Origin: Theropithecus gelada
Taxonomy: Eukaryota > Chordata > Mammalia > Primates > Cercopithecidae
Assembly (NCBI RefSeq): GCF_003255815.1
Contig: NC_037682.1
Coordinates: forward strand, 12,062,159-12,126,158
DNA: 64,000 bases
Reading direction: 5' to 3'
Shown in pieces: positions 23,978-35,754 of this stretch (the first letter of the stretch is position 1; each line of letters starts with the position of its first letter). The translations under genes were made by a program, and so were the position numbers. The notes under the pieces were generated by a model. It was not told where the DNA came from, ran no database searches, and was given only the letters and a program-made list of their open reading frames with translations.

Positions 23978-24719
23978 AGTGTTCCTTTTCTCAAAAAATG
24001 ACCATTACCGTGGTATGATCTGACCTTGGTTCATCCAATGAGTTGGGAAATAGAGCGGGATTAGGAAGCAGAGCCGAGGTCAGGTGTCAGCCCCTGGCTA
24101 ATTCTCCTTGGCTTCTTAACCAAAACTCTGAACTTTACTTAACTTGACATTTCCCTGTAATGTGTGGTGAAAAGCTTAATCCTGTATCCATGTAACAACT
24201 GATTTGGTTCATTAGATATTTACACTAACATCTCCTCCATTAAGTTCGCAATTTTTTTTTTCTTTTCAATGCCCCATTCATTTTGCTGGTAACTGTAGTG
24301 ACCCCAAAGTTGTGAACACCTACCTTAGGGCCATTGCAAGAGTCACATAGGAGAACCGACATAAAGTTTTCCACTGTAGGGTGGCGATTGTCAACTAGGG
24401 CACATCTACTCCCATCTCCTCCCTATTCCCAAAGACATCAGTCTGGACAGTTTTGGTTATCACAGCTGGGTGGTGGTGGGGGTGCTATCAGCACCTGGGG
24501 GCAGAGGCCGGGGTGCTGCTGAACCTCCTACAGTGCAAAGGGCAGATCCCACAGAAAAAGGATTACTTACTTTTGATGTCAGTACTGCCAAGTGCTAGAG
24601 AAATAACTGCACACATTTGCTCTTGCGACAAATGACCAGTAGCACTCGTGAGCCTCAGACTCAGCAAACAGGGAGTATAGCCCCAGCCTGGCAAGGTGCC
24701 AGCAGAAATGTGGGCACCT

Positions 24720-25030
24720 TTGTCCTCCAGGTGGCTGAGTCAGCCTCATGTCCATGCCTTTGCCCAGGCTGCTCCATGCACCCGGAGGCCCTGCTTCCCC
24801 TGACTGTCATCCTCATCTTCTAGGTGCTTCATGGTCCAACTCAGCCATCACCTCTTCCACAAGCTTTCGTTTGTATATCCTTGAATTTCTATAGGCTTTT
24901 AATTTGCATAATAAGATCTCATCTCAGTGATACACCTTGTATCTTTCTTCAGTTCTATATGATGTCTTCCCATTCAACTTGCTAATTAATTCCTCAAGGA
25001 AATTTATTGATCCTTTCAACAAAATGGATC
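24720..25030 (+). mobile_element. L2-like remnant
   Basis: CTTTGCCCAGGCTGCTCC, later CCATCACCTCTTCCACAAGC, resembles the L2 3' region. Diverged, so tentative. Confidence 0.4.
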
Positions 25031-25575
25031 ACCCTCCCCCATTCTGCATTGACCTGAGACCTTCTTTCTCTGCAGAAGGATTTCCATGTTTCAAATAATC
25101 TTTTATTACTGTTCTGTTGATTTATCCACTAACTCCTATTTTCATCGCTGTTTACCGAGTCCCATGTCTTTCCCTTTCTTGTTCTAATTCTTTCTGCTGG
25201 GGTCTGTCCTCCAGTACCTTTTGGAGAAAAAGTTTATTGGTAATAAAATGTTTGAGGGCCTTTATTTTGTCTTTATGTTTGAATGAGTAGGCTGATTACA
25301 GATTCATATTTGTATAAAATTAGAAGTTGACGATCCTCTGATTTTTTAGTAGTTCTCTACCATCCACCAGTTCTTGTGTTGGTTCCATTATTATTCCCCA
25401 TCACTGTATGTGTCTCACTGTTTTTTTTCTGGGAAAAAAAAGACTTTTTCTTAAAGACAATGCTCCAGAATGTTAGCAAAATATTTTTTGGTATGGAAAA
25501 CAGATGGATGTCTACGGATTTTTCAATACCATATTTTTTTCTGGGAAATTTTTTGTTATTATTTCCTTGTTGACT

Positions 25576-25860
25576 TTTTTTTTTCTGAGGCAGAGTCTTG
25601 CTCTGTCACCCTGACTAGAGTGTAGTGGCATGATCTCGGTTCACTGCAACTTCTGCATCCTGGGCTCAAGTGATCCTCCCACTTCAGCCTCCCCAATAGC
25701 TGGTACTATAGATATGTGCCATCATACCTGGCTAATTTTTGTAGAAATGGGCTTTCACTATGTTGCCCAGGCTGGTCTCATAGGTCTCTTGACCTCGTGA
25801 TCTGCCCGCCTCAGCCTCCCAAAGTGCTGGGATTACAAGTGTGAGCCACTGTGCCCGGCC
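25576..25860 (-). mobile_element. Alu, full length
   Basis: Minus-strand old Alu, ending GTGCCCGGCC. Confidence 0.92.
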
Positions 25861-26499
25861 TTCACACTCATTTAACAGCAGCTCAGGAAGGAAACTTTAC
25901 CATATGTGACCGCCGTGTGATTAGAGTGAGCACCTTGAAACCCCCAGGCTTTAAAGGCTATGGAAGTAGCTAAGGGAAAGGCCTCAAGGTGACAGCCGAG
26001 TGATGTCCGGAATCCTGTGAGTATCACCGGGGACTCCTGTCCCAGCTACTGCCTCCCCAGGTCACTGCATACCTGCACCTATAGGAACGGGAGGTCCAAG
26101 GCCAGAGACTGCATGGACTGTATTTGCACACAAATAGACACATGCGCCCCAGGTGGAGCCTGGACATTGATTGCTTTTGACAGCTTCCCAGTGAATTCTA
26201 AAACAGAGCCAGGGTTGACGGGCACTGGGTAGAGCATTTTTCATTCTCAGGTTCATTAGTGGGAACAATCTCAGACCTTGGGAACTAGTGAGGACTAAGT
26301 CACACAGAGCTTGGAAGCCTTTTGGCAAAATGCATATTAGGGTGCTCAATAAATAGAAACATATTAATTGTAAGCACTATAACAAAGATTGCTAAGATTT
26401 GTTGAATGCTTTCTAGTATTTATGTAATATGTTCTTATCACAATGCTATGACATGTATCCTGTATCACAGGAAGGAAAAGCAATGATAAAACAGGGATA

Positions 26500-27442
26500 T
26501 CCATCAGAGTGAACAGGCAAATTTTTGCAATCTATCTATCTGACAAAGGGCTAATATCCAGAATCTACAAAGAACTTAAACAAATTTACAAGGAAAAAAA
26601 AAACATCAAAAAGTGGGCAAAGGATATGAACAGACACTTCTCAACAGAAGACGTTTATGCAGCCAACAAACGTAAAAAAAAGCTCATCATCACTGGTCAT
26701 TAGAAAAATGCAAATCAAAACCACAATGAGATACCATCTCACGCCAGTTAGAATGGTAACCATTAAAAAGTCAGGAAACAACAGATGCTGGAGAGGATAT
26801 GGAAAAATAGGAACGCTTTTACACTGGTGGTGGGAGTGTAAATTAGTTCAACCATTATGGAAGACAGTGTGGTGATTCCTCAAGGATCTAGAACCAGAAA
26901 TACCATTTGACCCAGCAATTCCATTACTGGGTATATACCCACAGGATTATAAATCATTCTACTATAAAGACACATGCACATGTATGTTTACTGTGGCACT
27001 ATTCACAGTAGCAAAGACTTGGAACCAACCCAAATGTCCATCAATGACAGACTGGATAAAGAAAACGTGGCACACATACACCATGGAATACTATGCATCC
27101 ATAAAAAAGGATGAGTTCATGTCCTTTGCAGGGCCATGGATGAAGCTGGAAACAATCTTCCTCAGCAAACTAAAACAAGAACAAAAAACCAAACACTGCA
27201 TTTTCTCATTCATAATTGGGAGTTGAACAATGAGAACACATGGACACAGGGAGAGGAACATCACACACCGGGGCCTGTCAGGGGTTGGGGGGCTAGTGGA
27301 GGGATAACATTAGGAGAAATACCTAATGTAGATGACGGGTTGATGGATGCAATAAACCACCATGGCACATGTATACCTATGTAACAAACCTGCACGTTCT
27401 GCCGTGTATCCCAGAACTTAAAGTATAATTAAAAAAAAAAAA
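26500..27442 (+). mobile_element. L1 (L1PA-type), 5'-truncated
   Basis: About 0.94 kb: the end of ORF2 (GGGCAAAGGATATGAACAGA, then TGGAATACTATGCATCCATA), the 3' UTR and an A tail. ORF2 is open in pieces only. GATATCCAT before and GATATCTAT after the tail suggest the target duplication. Confidence 0.92.
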
Positions 27443-27968
27443 CAAACCGATATCTATGCATGTGAGTGCATGTGTGTGTAAAGATTTGATGTAATGTGTG
27501 AGTATCCAAGAAAGCTTTACAGAGGAGGAGAAGTGGATTCCAGAGATGGGGTTGTCAGATGTCATAAGCAGAAAAGGCTATAGAGGGAAAGGGAAACTCA
27601 TATGCACTGGTACAAGGGTGTGACTCAACTGAGGCCTAAGAAATGAGATGTAAACAACTATGGCTGAGCATGGACCTCCCGGGAGAAAGGAGAGGAAGGG
27701 ACAGGGGCTGGCAGGAGCAGGGCCTTGAAAGTCCTTGTGTGCAACACAAGGGTGTGGACTTGCTTTCCCGGCAGTGGTTCCTTCTAGGTGTCTCTGAGTG
27801 CTGGAAGAATCCATGAATCCTTGTTTCCCGCACACGTAGTGTGTAGTAGGCTGAACTGGTCATGAGTTTCACACATTAGGTTCTATTTCTAAGTGTACAT
27901 ATTTCCTGATGTGATTAAAAATACGAATTTCCCTTAAGATCAATTCTTACCTAATAATAACTATTATT
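27443..27968. other. Non-genic spacer
   Basis: No exon. 27690-27790 (GCAGGGCCTTGAAAGTCCTT) has ancient-repeat wording. Confidence 0.45.
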
Positions 27969-28290
27969 GGCAGGGCACAGTGGCTCATGCCTGTAATCCC
28001 AGCAGTTTGGGAGGCCGAGATGGGCGGATCACCTAAGTTTGGGAGTTTGAGACCAGTGTGACCAACATGGAGAAACCCCGTCTCTACTAAAAAGAAAAAA
28101 AAAAAAAAATTAGCAGGGTGTGGTGGTGCATGGCTGTAATCCCAGCTACTTGGGAGGCTGAGGCAGGAGGATTGCTTGAACCCGGGAGGCGGCGGTTGCA
28201 GTGAGCTGAGATCGTGCCATTGCACTCCAGCCTGGGCAACAAGAGTGAAACTCTGTCTCAAATAATAATAATAATAGTAGTAATACTAGT
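27969..28290 (+). mobile_element. Alu with (AAT)n tail
   Basis: Plus-strand Alu whose tail became AATAATAATAATAATAGTAG. Confidence 0.93.
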
Positions 28291-28679
28291 AACTGTCATC
28301 TACTATTTTCTCCACTGTATAAAAATAACCACTATTTTATGAAGGTGGGTTTTCAGTATTGTGTCCCTTACTCAAAATCCTTGAGAACAAGTGCCTTCTG
28401 GTCATCTAGGGTTGTTGAACAGAGGATAGGATCACATTTCAGTTTTAGGGGGCTCACTTTGGTGTGAATGAGGAGGGTGTATTACAGGAAGGGTTTTCAG
28501 AGGTTGCAAGACAATTTAGGGACTTAGTCTGAGCTGGGAAGGATGTGGACCGGGCTGTGATGTGACTGTGTGGTGGGAATGGAGCGACTCCCAGAGGTGA
28601 CGCTGTGGCCATGGAGGGAGTGGAACGTAGAGCACTGTTAGGGGACAGGAGGGAGGGAAGTTGTGGTTGGCTGATTCTT

Positions 28680-29455
28680 GCCCCCATTCCCCCAAAGATA
28701 CCCTAATCCCTGGAATCTGTGAATGTTCCATTACGTGACCCAAAAACAGCACTTTGCAGATGTGATAAAGTTAAGGGTCATAAGATGGGAGGATTATTTT
28801 AAATATTCTGGTGGTACCTAAACCCAAACCCTATATTTTGTAATTAAAAGTCGGGGGGGTGAACCTGGCAGAAAAAGGAGATGAGAATGTATCATGGAGG
28901 CAGAGGTTGGAGTGATGTGGCCACAGGACCAGGACAGTCAGCAGCTCAGAAGCCAGAAGCAGCCCTTAGTGCACGCTCCCTGAGAGCCCCCAGCACAAGT
29001 GGAGCCCTCCTGCCTCCAGCCTCCTGAACATGACACTAATGTTGGACTTCTGACCCCCAGATGTGCGAGAGAATCAGTTGGTGTTTGTTTTTGTTTTGTT
29101 TTGTTTTCTTGAGATGGAGTCTCACTCTGTCGCCAGGCTGGAGTGCCGTAGCACGATCTCGGCTCACTGCAACCTCTGCCTCCCGGGTTCAAGTAATTCT
29201 CCTGCCTCAGCCTCCTGAGGAGCTGGGACTACAGGCTTGTGTCACCATGCCCAGCTAATTTTTGTATTTTTAGTAGAGACGGGGTTTCACCATGTTGGCC
29301 AGGATGGCCTCAATCTCTTGACCTTGTGATCTGCCCGCCTCGGACTCCCAAAGTGCTGGGATTACAGGTGTGAGCCACCACGCCCAGCCGAATCAGTTGT
29401 TTTAAGTCACCAAGCTTGTGGAAGTTTATTCCAGCAGCCACAGGACACCAAACCA
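28680..29455 (+). mobile_element. Ancient interspersed repeat split by an Alu
   Basis: 28690-29070 (CTAATCCCTGGAATCTGTGA, GCAGATGTGATAAAGTTAAG, ATGTTGGACTTCTGACC) continues after the Alu at 29400-29455 (TTTTAAGTCACCAAGCTTGT). This is a widely dispersed mammalian repeat. I cannot name its class with certainty. Confidence 0.6.
29081..29389 (-). mobile_element. Alu inside the ancient repeat
   Basis: Minus-strand Alu flanked by GAATCAGTTG at 29071 and 29390. Confidence 0.94.
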
Positions 29456-30227
29456 GGAACCTGTGGCATCTCCTTGTGTCCTGGTCAGTGGACTTGCTGG
29501 GTGGGTGCATTAGCCTGGATGGGCTCATGGAAGGGAGAGTAGGTTGGGCGCGGACCCTGTGCTCAGTTTTACGTCCTGCTCCTGAAAGGACTGTGGACTG
29601 TGCGCTTGGAGCTGTCCAGTTGGCAGGGGTGCTGGTCTCTGGAGCTCTTGGGGTGGCTGGAGGCAGGAAGGAAGCATTCGCCTCAGGTGCTGGTGAGTGA
29701 TGCAGACACTGAGGAGTCCTCTGAGTGTGGGGAGTGAACAAATGTAAAATCCAGGTTGAAACCTGGAGATCTCCTCAAATTATAGTAAATGGAAAAGAAA
29801 GTATACTGGACATGACAGAGGAGAGAAACCACAGTGCAGAGGTGGCACCAAGCAGGCTGACTGTGGGTCTGAGGGGACATCCACTAGGGTCCCTGCTAGG
29901 TGGGAGCCCTGCGCCTGGACACTCAGGCAGGTTGGGGGTTCCCTCAGTACAAGAACAGCAGGAACACTGTAATTCCTGTGTCCTCATTACCATGGTTTTC
30001 ATTCACGGCTGCAGGATGGAAAATCGGTGAGGAATGCAGGATGATTCCTACCAAAGAGTTCCTTCTGGGATGCCTGGACTCAGGCCCCATTGACAACAGG
30101 ATGCTGGTTCTCTGGAGTTGATTGTTAGCCATGCCCAAAAGCCACTCCCCTATGGAAACCACTCCGGGCTCAAGGCCTAAGACTGCAGGATCATAACAAG
30201 ACCAATGGAGAAGTTCAGGGCAAGTGA

Positions 30228-30233
30228 TTTATT
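30228..30233 (-). terminator. SCGB1D1: SCGB1D1 polyadenylation signal AATAAA
   Basis: AATAAA on the minus strand 92 bases after the stop codon, a normal 3' UTR length for a secretoglobin transcript of about 0.45 kb. Confidence 0.75.
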
Positions 30234-30324
30234 AGAGAAAGACGTTGAAACCTTTACATTCTGCAGTGACGATCAGGGTATCATTGAAAGATGGTGGAAA
30301 CTAGCATTAAAAAGTTTTTACATC

Positions 30325-30354
30325 TCAGCGATCACATTTCTCTGCTATTTTTCC
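30325..30354 (-). CDS. SCGB1D1: SCGB1D1 exon 3 (C-terminus)
   Basis: 30 coding bases after the acceptor TTTCAG: GKIAEKCDR then TGA. This supplies the last cysteine used for the inter-chain disulfide. The 3' UTR follows to the AATAAA at 30228. Confidence 0.94.
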   Translation of the reverse strand, partial: GKIAEKCDR

Positions 30355-33300
30355 CTGAAATAGAAAAGGAAAGAAAAGAAGATGAGGTTGGTCATGCAGC
30401 TCCTGGAGACAACAGGTTAACATCCAAGTGGCCGATGGAATTCTGCTCCCAAAGACAACTGGAAGGGCAGAGGCAGGAACCCAGTGTGCGTGGGAAACCA
30501 GGGCCTAGACCTGGGGGCTTCACAGCACCCTTGCTGGTGAGGGAGCAGCCTTTCCTTGCCAGGCCAATAGCCCTGGGGGGACCCAAGTGTGAGGCCCCGG
30601 GTCCTCACGGGGGGGAAAGAAGGGGTGGACAGAGCAGCCAGAGGTTACTGTCTGGGCTGGAGTCTCCCAGGACTTGGAGTCTCCTGTTTCCTGCAATGAG
30701 GGACCCAGGACTGAGAGGCTGGTAGGGCTGAGAGGGCTTCTGGAAAGCTTGGCTTCCAGGAGACTCCAGCCTCCCCATATGGGAATTCTGCCTCAGGATC
30801 CGAGCACCCCTCAGTCCTGAGCCTGCACCTTCCATGAGCATTTGCGGCTAAACCTCAGGACAGCAACCCAGAGGCAGCCAGGCTGAGAGGCCCCTGGAAA
30901 ACCTCTGATTTCTTGAGAAAGACAGAATGAGAGCATCCTGCTTCCATGGCACTGCAGGAGGTGGAGTAGCGAGGGTCTTGGCCCACTGGCCGTGGTCAGG
31001 AGAGCATCATGGGTGAGGAGGGGAGCGTGGAGTCTGAGGAGCTGGGAGGAGCTCCTTCCTGGCTCTGCAGAAGCTGCAGAGAAGCCCAGCCCTCCAGCGC
31101 TGCCTCTGCAGGAGCCTCTGCTCTAGGCCCCTCCCTGCCTTCCTCTCCCTGTTCGAGGCTCCCACACTCCCTAGTACATTCCACAGTGACTGTGTGAGGG
31201 CAGCTCAGCCTCAGGAAAGTCCCCAGGTGGAGAGGTAGTCGTACTTGGCCCTTCACCACCCCTGCCTGGGCCCAGGCTCACTCCCCATGTCCTCAGCACA
31301 CTCTGGGGACACGGCATCCAGGCAGGTGACCTGAGGAGGGGGAACATGCAGGAGGCCATGTGCAGCTGAGCTGAGTTCTGCAGGTGAAATGGAAGCACCC
31401 ACCCTGTGGCCCCAGGTGACCTCAAATGGTGACCAGCAAGGCAGGTGCCCCACCACCTGTGTCCCTCACAGAGCAGCAAGCTGACCTCACTTCACACTGT
31501 GCCGCTGACCTGGCCACATGAAAGAGACAGAAATTACCAATGTTTTTGTAATTAGCACTCTCTTCTCATAGGCCATCAGATCCACGCATTTCTTCACTTC
31601 CATCTTGGCTGCAACAGCTTCCAGAGGTGCCTTAAATTTGGCAAGTTGGAACTTGAACACAGGTTTTCCAGCTAATAAGAAGCCTGCGATTTCAGAACCA
31701 ACAGCTTGGCAGACCACTGCATTTGCTGGAGCAAAAGAATAAAAATATAATTTATGTAAGGAAATCAGTGTTTCTCCCATGCCTCCCTGATGTTAGACTA
31801 GACAGGAACCCTAGGCTTTTAGGCTTCTGGTCAATAACTATGCCAATGACGTCAGACATGGGAGGTTGTGACTTCCTTGAGGTCACACAGCAAAGGGAGG
31901 AGCTAGAACTGGAAAACTAACTTCATGATCACTCATTCAGTCTTTGTTGTTTTTTTTTATAAGCACACCCATTACTTTCCAAAGCTTCTCTGGATGGATG
32001 GCCAACGTTCTCTTTTCTAGATTTGAAAATAATCACTTTTGGCCGGGCGCGGTGGCTCAAGCCTGTAATCCCAGCACTTTGGGAGGCCGAGACGGGCGGA
32101 TCACGAGGTCAGGAGATCGAGACCATCCTGGCTGACACGGTGAAACCCCGTCTCTACTAAAAAATACGAAAACTTAGCCGGGCGAGGTGGCGGGCGCCTG
32201 TAGTCCCAGCTACTCGGGAGGCTGAGGCAGGAGAATGGCGTAAACCCGGGAGGTGGAGCTTGCAGTGAGCTGAGATCCGGCCACTGCACTCCAGCCTGGG
32301 TGACAGAGCGAGACTCCGTCTCAAAAAAAAAAAAAAAAAAAAGAAAATAATCACTTTTCTCTGCCAGTTAAGTGACACTTTATTAGTCTTGGACATTGGT
32401 GAAGAGGAGGTTTTGGGTAATCAAATTTTGAAGTGAATGGTAGAGTCAGAATCCTATCGGAAATTAGAGAAATGAGTAAATCTGGAAAAGAAGAAGTTAA
32501 AATTATTAAAATGATGAAGGTGATGTTTTGAGAATAAGTTGTGGGATTTAGGTTTATGTGATCCAATACAGACAGAGCTAAAAGGTAAACAAATTAAAAC
32601 AAAATCAAATAATGTGAATATAAAATAAAATAATGTGAATCGGTTTTAACACGCATTAGAAGCTTATACAGGAAATTGTACTTGGCCCATATTCTCCAGC
32701 AACATCTAGAATATTTAGAGAGGATGACAGGAGGGAACTGAGGCTCATTCCTGCTCCCACTGGGAATTTTGGAAAGACCTGGAGTAATCATTTTGCTTGG
32801 TCTGGAATCTCCATTCCCCTAAGTCTTTTGCAAACATCATGCATCCAGAAAGTGCCCCACCAGGCTCAACATGACCCCTGACTACGCAACTTCCAACTGT
32901 GGGAAGAATTTGGAGAGGGTAGGATCAGGGGTGTCACAGGGAAACGGGAGAAGTTCAGAAAGGAAGAGGAAAGAGAAAAATCAGAGTCTGGATCGGTCCT
33001 GACAGGGGAAAGGAAAGTACCCAAATGAACTGTGGAAAAAAACAGCCAGAATTCATTTTAGAAAAATAGAAGTTCTGATGCTAACCATTGTAGTATTTCT
33101 ACCACCATTACTGGTAGGACCCCTGGAAGATATACTGAGTACTGCTTATTCTAAGAGTTCATTTGCAGTGTTCCTATTGAGAGAACCAGAGAGCACCGTC
33201 TCTTCTTGGACTGGGAGCTCTCCAAGGATCCTTCCAGATGTAACATTTTATGAGTCTGAATTTACAATGTAAGAAGCTGTGAGCTCAATTGGCACCTAAA

Positions 33301-33836
33301 GGTCTGGGGAGGAGAATCTCTGACGGTACAGTGATCGGCTTCACATCCACAGCTAGACCCTTGGCACAATAATCCCACTCCATTCCCGTTGCCACTCCCG
33401 GCAGAAGCTCTAAGCACCAGTGATAGGAGGAGGCGCGGGGAGGGTGAGCATCTTGCCCACAGTGAAAGGGCTGAGAAGTGGCTGAGCCCAGAGTCACCCC
33501 AGACCTCATATTACATCATCTGACACAGATCCCAACCAGGAGTGAAGCTCAGGCAGGATTCCTAACATTTGCCTGCACTGATTTTCTGCAAAACTTCCTA
33601 GGTGCTGGGGATTTGATGAAATGAGGCCTGAGCTTTATGAGCAGTTCCTTCAACAAGCACAGGATAAGGTTTGGAATTCTGGTTTGTTCCAGACCCCAAC
33701 GTTAACCTGAATAGGTGACCTCGTGCTCAGAGAAGGGTGTGTTCCAGGGGCTGGTGCTGGACTCGTGACTGATGTACTCACCCCGGTAGCAGCAAAGGGC
33801 CAGCGTGAGCAGCAGGAGACACACCAACAGCCTCAT
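30325..33836 (-). CDS. SCGB1D1: SCGB1D1 (lipophilin A), complete three-exon gene
   Basis: Small secreted secretoglobin of tear and other gland secretions. Family members form antiparallel disulfide dimers, and SCGB1D subunits pair with SCGB2A subunits. Exons 33782-33836, 31538-31725 and 30325-30354 (55, 188 and 30 bp) join to 90 codons plus TGA, the same length as the human protein. Residues 1-18 (MRLLVCLLLLTLALCCYR) are a signal peptide. The mature part runs ANAVVCQAVGSEIAG, then KFQLAKFKAPLEAVAAK and KKCVDLMAYEKRVLITK, ending GKIAEKCDR. The three conserved cysteines (AVVC, VKKC, AEKC) are present. AFKFQ-type and MAYEKR residues separate it from SCGB1D2. Introns are 2056 bp (carrying a young AluY) and 1183 bp, all GT-AG. 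It lies 13 kb upstream of SCGB2A1 in the same orientation. Confidence 0.95.
31538..31725 (-). CDS. SCGB1D1: SCGB1D1 exon 2 (helical core)
   Basis: 188 bp, the same size as exon 2 of SCGB2A1, as expected for the family's three-exon plan. The acceptor is TTTGCTCCAG, and the exon runs from NAVVCQ to ITKTL before GTAATT. It holds the first two conserved cysteines and most of the four-helix core. Confidence 0.96.
31800..31915 (-). mobile_element. MIR-like remnant in SCGB1D1 intron 1
   Basis: CTTCCTTGAGGTCACACAGC and AGGAGCTAGAACTGG fit a minus-strand MIR core. Confidence 0.5.
32041..32342 (+). mobile_element. AluY, young (AluYRa-like), in SCGB1D1 intron 1
   Basis: Near-pristine copy with the GGCTCAAGCC and GATCCGGCCACTGC variants. 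The 16-base target duplication GAAAATAATCACTTTT at 32025-32040 and 32343-32358 is perfect. Confidence 0.96.
32359..33781. other. Rest of SCGB1D1 intron 1
   Basis: No exon, RNA gene or clear repeat apart from weak MIR-like wording near 33450-33500. Confidence 0.5.
33782..33836 (-). CDS. SCGB1D1: SCGB1D1 exon 1 (signal peptide)
   Basis: ATG at 33834-33836 in the context GCCACCATGA, a good Kozak match, which decides the start. It encodes the hydrophobic leader and ends CGG G|GTGAGTAC, phase 1. Confidence 0.95.
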
Positions 33837-33926
33837 GGTGGCTTATTCTGCTGTGAGCTCAGCTTTAACCAATGATGAGTGATTTAGACTCAACCCCAGG
33901 AACCTGTGGAGCCGTGGAGCCCAGGG

Positions 33927-33935
33927 CTATTTGTA
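33927..33935 (-). promoter_or_regulatory. SCGB1D1: TATA-like element of SCGB1D1
   Basis: TACAAATAG on the minus strand, about 91 bases before the ATG. Transcription would start near 33900, leaving a 5' UTR of about 60 bases. Inferred from position and motif only. Confidence 0.5.
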
Positions 33936-33988
33936 CCTAAGGAGCTTGGCTGGTCCTGCCCACGTGGGCATCTGGCAGGTGATGAGGC

Positions 33989-34137
33989 CTGGCTTCCAGC
34001 CCTCCCTTCCTAGCCAGGGCTACTGCCATCCATCAGTGTCACATCCCCATGCCTTCCTGCATCCTGAGTGGGGCGGAGCACAGGAGGGCAGCCCTGCAGG
34101 AACTCGGCTCTGTACTCCAGGTGAGTGTCCAGGTGCC
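33989..34137 (+). repeat. Duplicated 150-bp module, copy A
   Basis: CTGGCTTCCAGCCCTCCCTT through GGGGCGGAGCACAGGAGGGC to CTCCAGGTGAGTGT. It is about 90% identical to 34905-35055. It contains a GC box and, on the plus strand, CAG|GTGAGT. It starts about 55 bases above the SCGB1D1 TATA-like element. Confidence 0.9.
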
Positions 34138-34904
34138 TCTGGCCATGTTCCCTGGAACCTCAGTTTGCTTTTGGGCTTTTGAGGATTATCTCTCTGTTCT
34201 TTATGTCAGTTCGAGGGTAAAGGTGAGTTCTCACTTCAGGAGGACAGAAACCAGGGTACAGGAAGCTAGGGGCTGTGGTTTGGTTGTAGGACAGCAGGCA
34301 TGGAAGAGACCCCACGTTGACCTCCATTGCATGTCTGACAATCAGCCACACGTGTTTCAGCTGCACACAGATCAGGTCTGAATCAGACCTATCCTCCCAC
34401 TCGGCCCCTTCCATCACCACCATCTTTACCACATAGGTACCTAAAACGTAGCTGAATACACTCCACCTTTGGAGGATTTGCTTGGGGAAAACAACCGCTC
34501 CCCCATCCTCTACCCTGTCTCACTCCAAGATCTGTGTCTTTGTTTACGGGTGGAGTTGTCAACATAGCCCAGGTTCAAATTTTCTGTCTACTGAAAGCAA
34601 GCCTCCCATGACCTCTAGCCACACATATCTCCTCACAGGGCTGATGTGATGATTAAATTGCCCAATTCTGTTTACCCAAGGAGCTTGTGGGGTGTCTGGA
34701 GGCAAACAGGCATCAGAGACACTGGTCTTCACTTCTAAGCAGGGACGATAATGGAAAGGAAGAGATGGATGAATGGGGTGGGAGGTCACTTCCCTCTAAC
34801 CCTTGGCCTCAAGTGTTCCACTTCTAACCTAGCTCTGCTGCCTGGGCCATCTCATTGTTGATGGAAAGCGAAGGCCACCCCCAGCAAAGGCAATAGACAC
34901 CCTT

Positions 34905-35055
34905 CTGGCTTCCAACCCTTCCTTCCTAGCCAGGGCTGCTGCCATCCATCAGTGTCACGCCCCCATGCCTCCCTGCATCCCAAGTGGGGCGGAGCACAGG
35001 AGGGCAGCCCTGTAGAGGAACTCTGCTCTGTGCTCCAGGTGAGTGTGCAGGTGCC
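34905..35055 (+). repeat. Duplicated 150-bp module, copy B
   Basis: Direct repeat of 33989-34137 at an offset of about 917 bases, keeping the GC box GGGGCGGAGC and CCAGGTGAGTGT. The 770 bases between copies show no match to either. Confidence 0.9.
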
Positions 35056-35069
35056 AGAGTACTCACTGG

Positions 35070-35105
35070 GGTGAGTACATGTCATGAGTCCAGCACCAGC
35101 CCCTG
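35070..35105 (+). repeat. Inverted fragment of SCGB1D1 intron 1
   Basis: GGGGTGAGTACAT then TGAGTCCAGCACCAGCCCCTGG. The minus strand at SCGB1D1 exon 1/intron 1 (33785-33743) reads the same apart from a short indel, so a scrap of donor-proximal intron lies here in opposite orientation. Confidence 0.75.
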
Positions 35106-35707
35106 GCACTGCCCTTCCACTGCAGTGCCACCATTTGGTGAGTAGGAAATCACCAGAAATGTGTCTCTTAAGTGAACACACATTTGAGAAGAGTCACAGC
35201 CCAGGATGGAGTTTTCCATTCTCAGCCGTGCAATCAAATCACTTGGAGCTCTTAAAATATACTGACCTCCCCAGTCTTCCCTCTCTGAGGATTTTGATTC
35301 CGTAGTTCTAGGGCGAGGTCCCATTCCTCTTCTGTTTAAACTGCTCTGGTGGGTCTGATGGGCAGCAGGGCTGAGAACCACCCAGAAAGACCTTTATGAA
35401 GGAAGAGGACCTTATGGTCTGTGTCATCAGAGACACCTTGGCAGGTCTGGCTGAGTCCCAGCTGAGGGCGACAATGGCTCCCACTTCCATCACCCAAAAT
35501 GGTGGGGAAGCCCCTGATGCCACTTCTGCCTCCCACTCTAAGGAGTGGGAAGGTCCAGTGGCAAAGCTCACAGCTAGGAGGGTTCAGATCCATGTCTATG
35601 GGCTATTGAACCCTATGAAAATTACTGTTTATGTAAACTCAATTTTATCATTTGTAAAAGTAGGTTAAAAATGGTGCCTACATCATTGGGTCGATAGATG
35701 TTCAAAT

Positions 35708-35737
35708 GAGTGTGTGTGTGTGTATGTGTGTGTGTAT
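35708..35737. repeat. (TG)n microsatellite
   Basis: TGTGTGTGTGTGTATGTGTG type repeat just before an Alu. Confidence 0.9.
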
Positions 35738-35754
35738 AAAATTTACCAAGGTCT

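Noticed and set aside
30291..30725. 144-codon plus-strand frame over SCGB1D1 exon 3
   Set aside because: Antisense to a well-supported exon and without family likeness.
35070..35105. A further SCGB1D gene in plus orientation
   Set aside because: Only the donor-proximal intron scrap matches; no signal-peptide exon, exon 2 or exon 3 was found around it.
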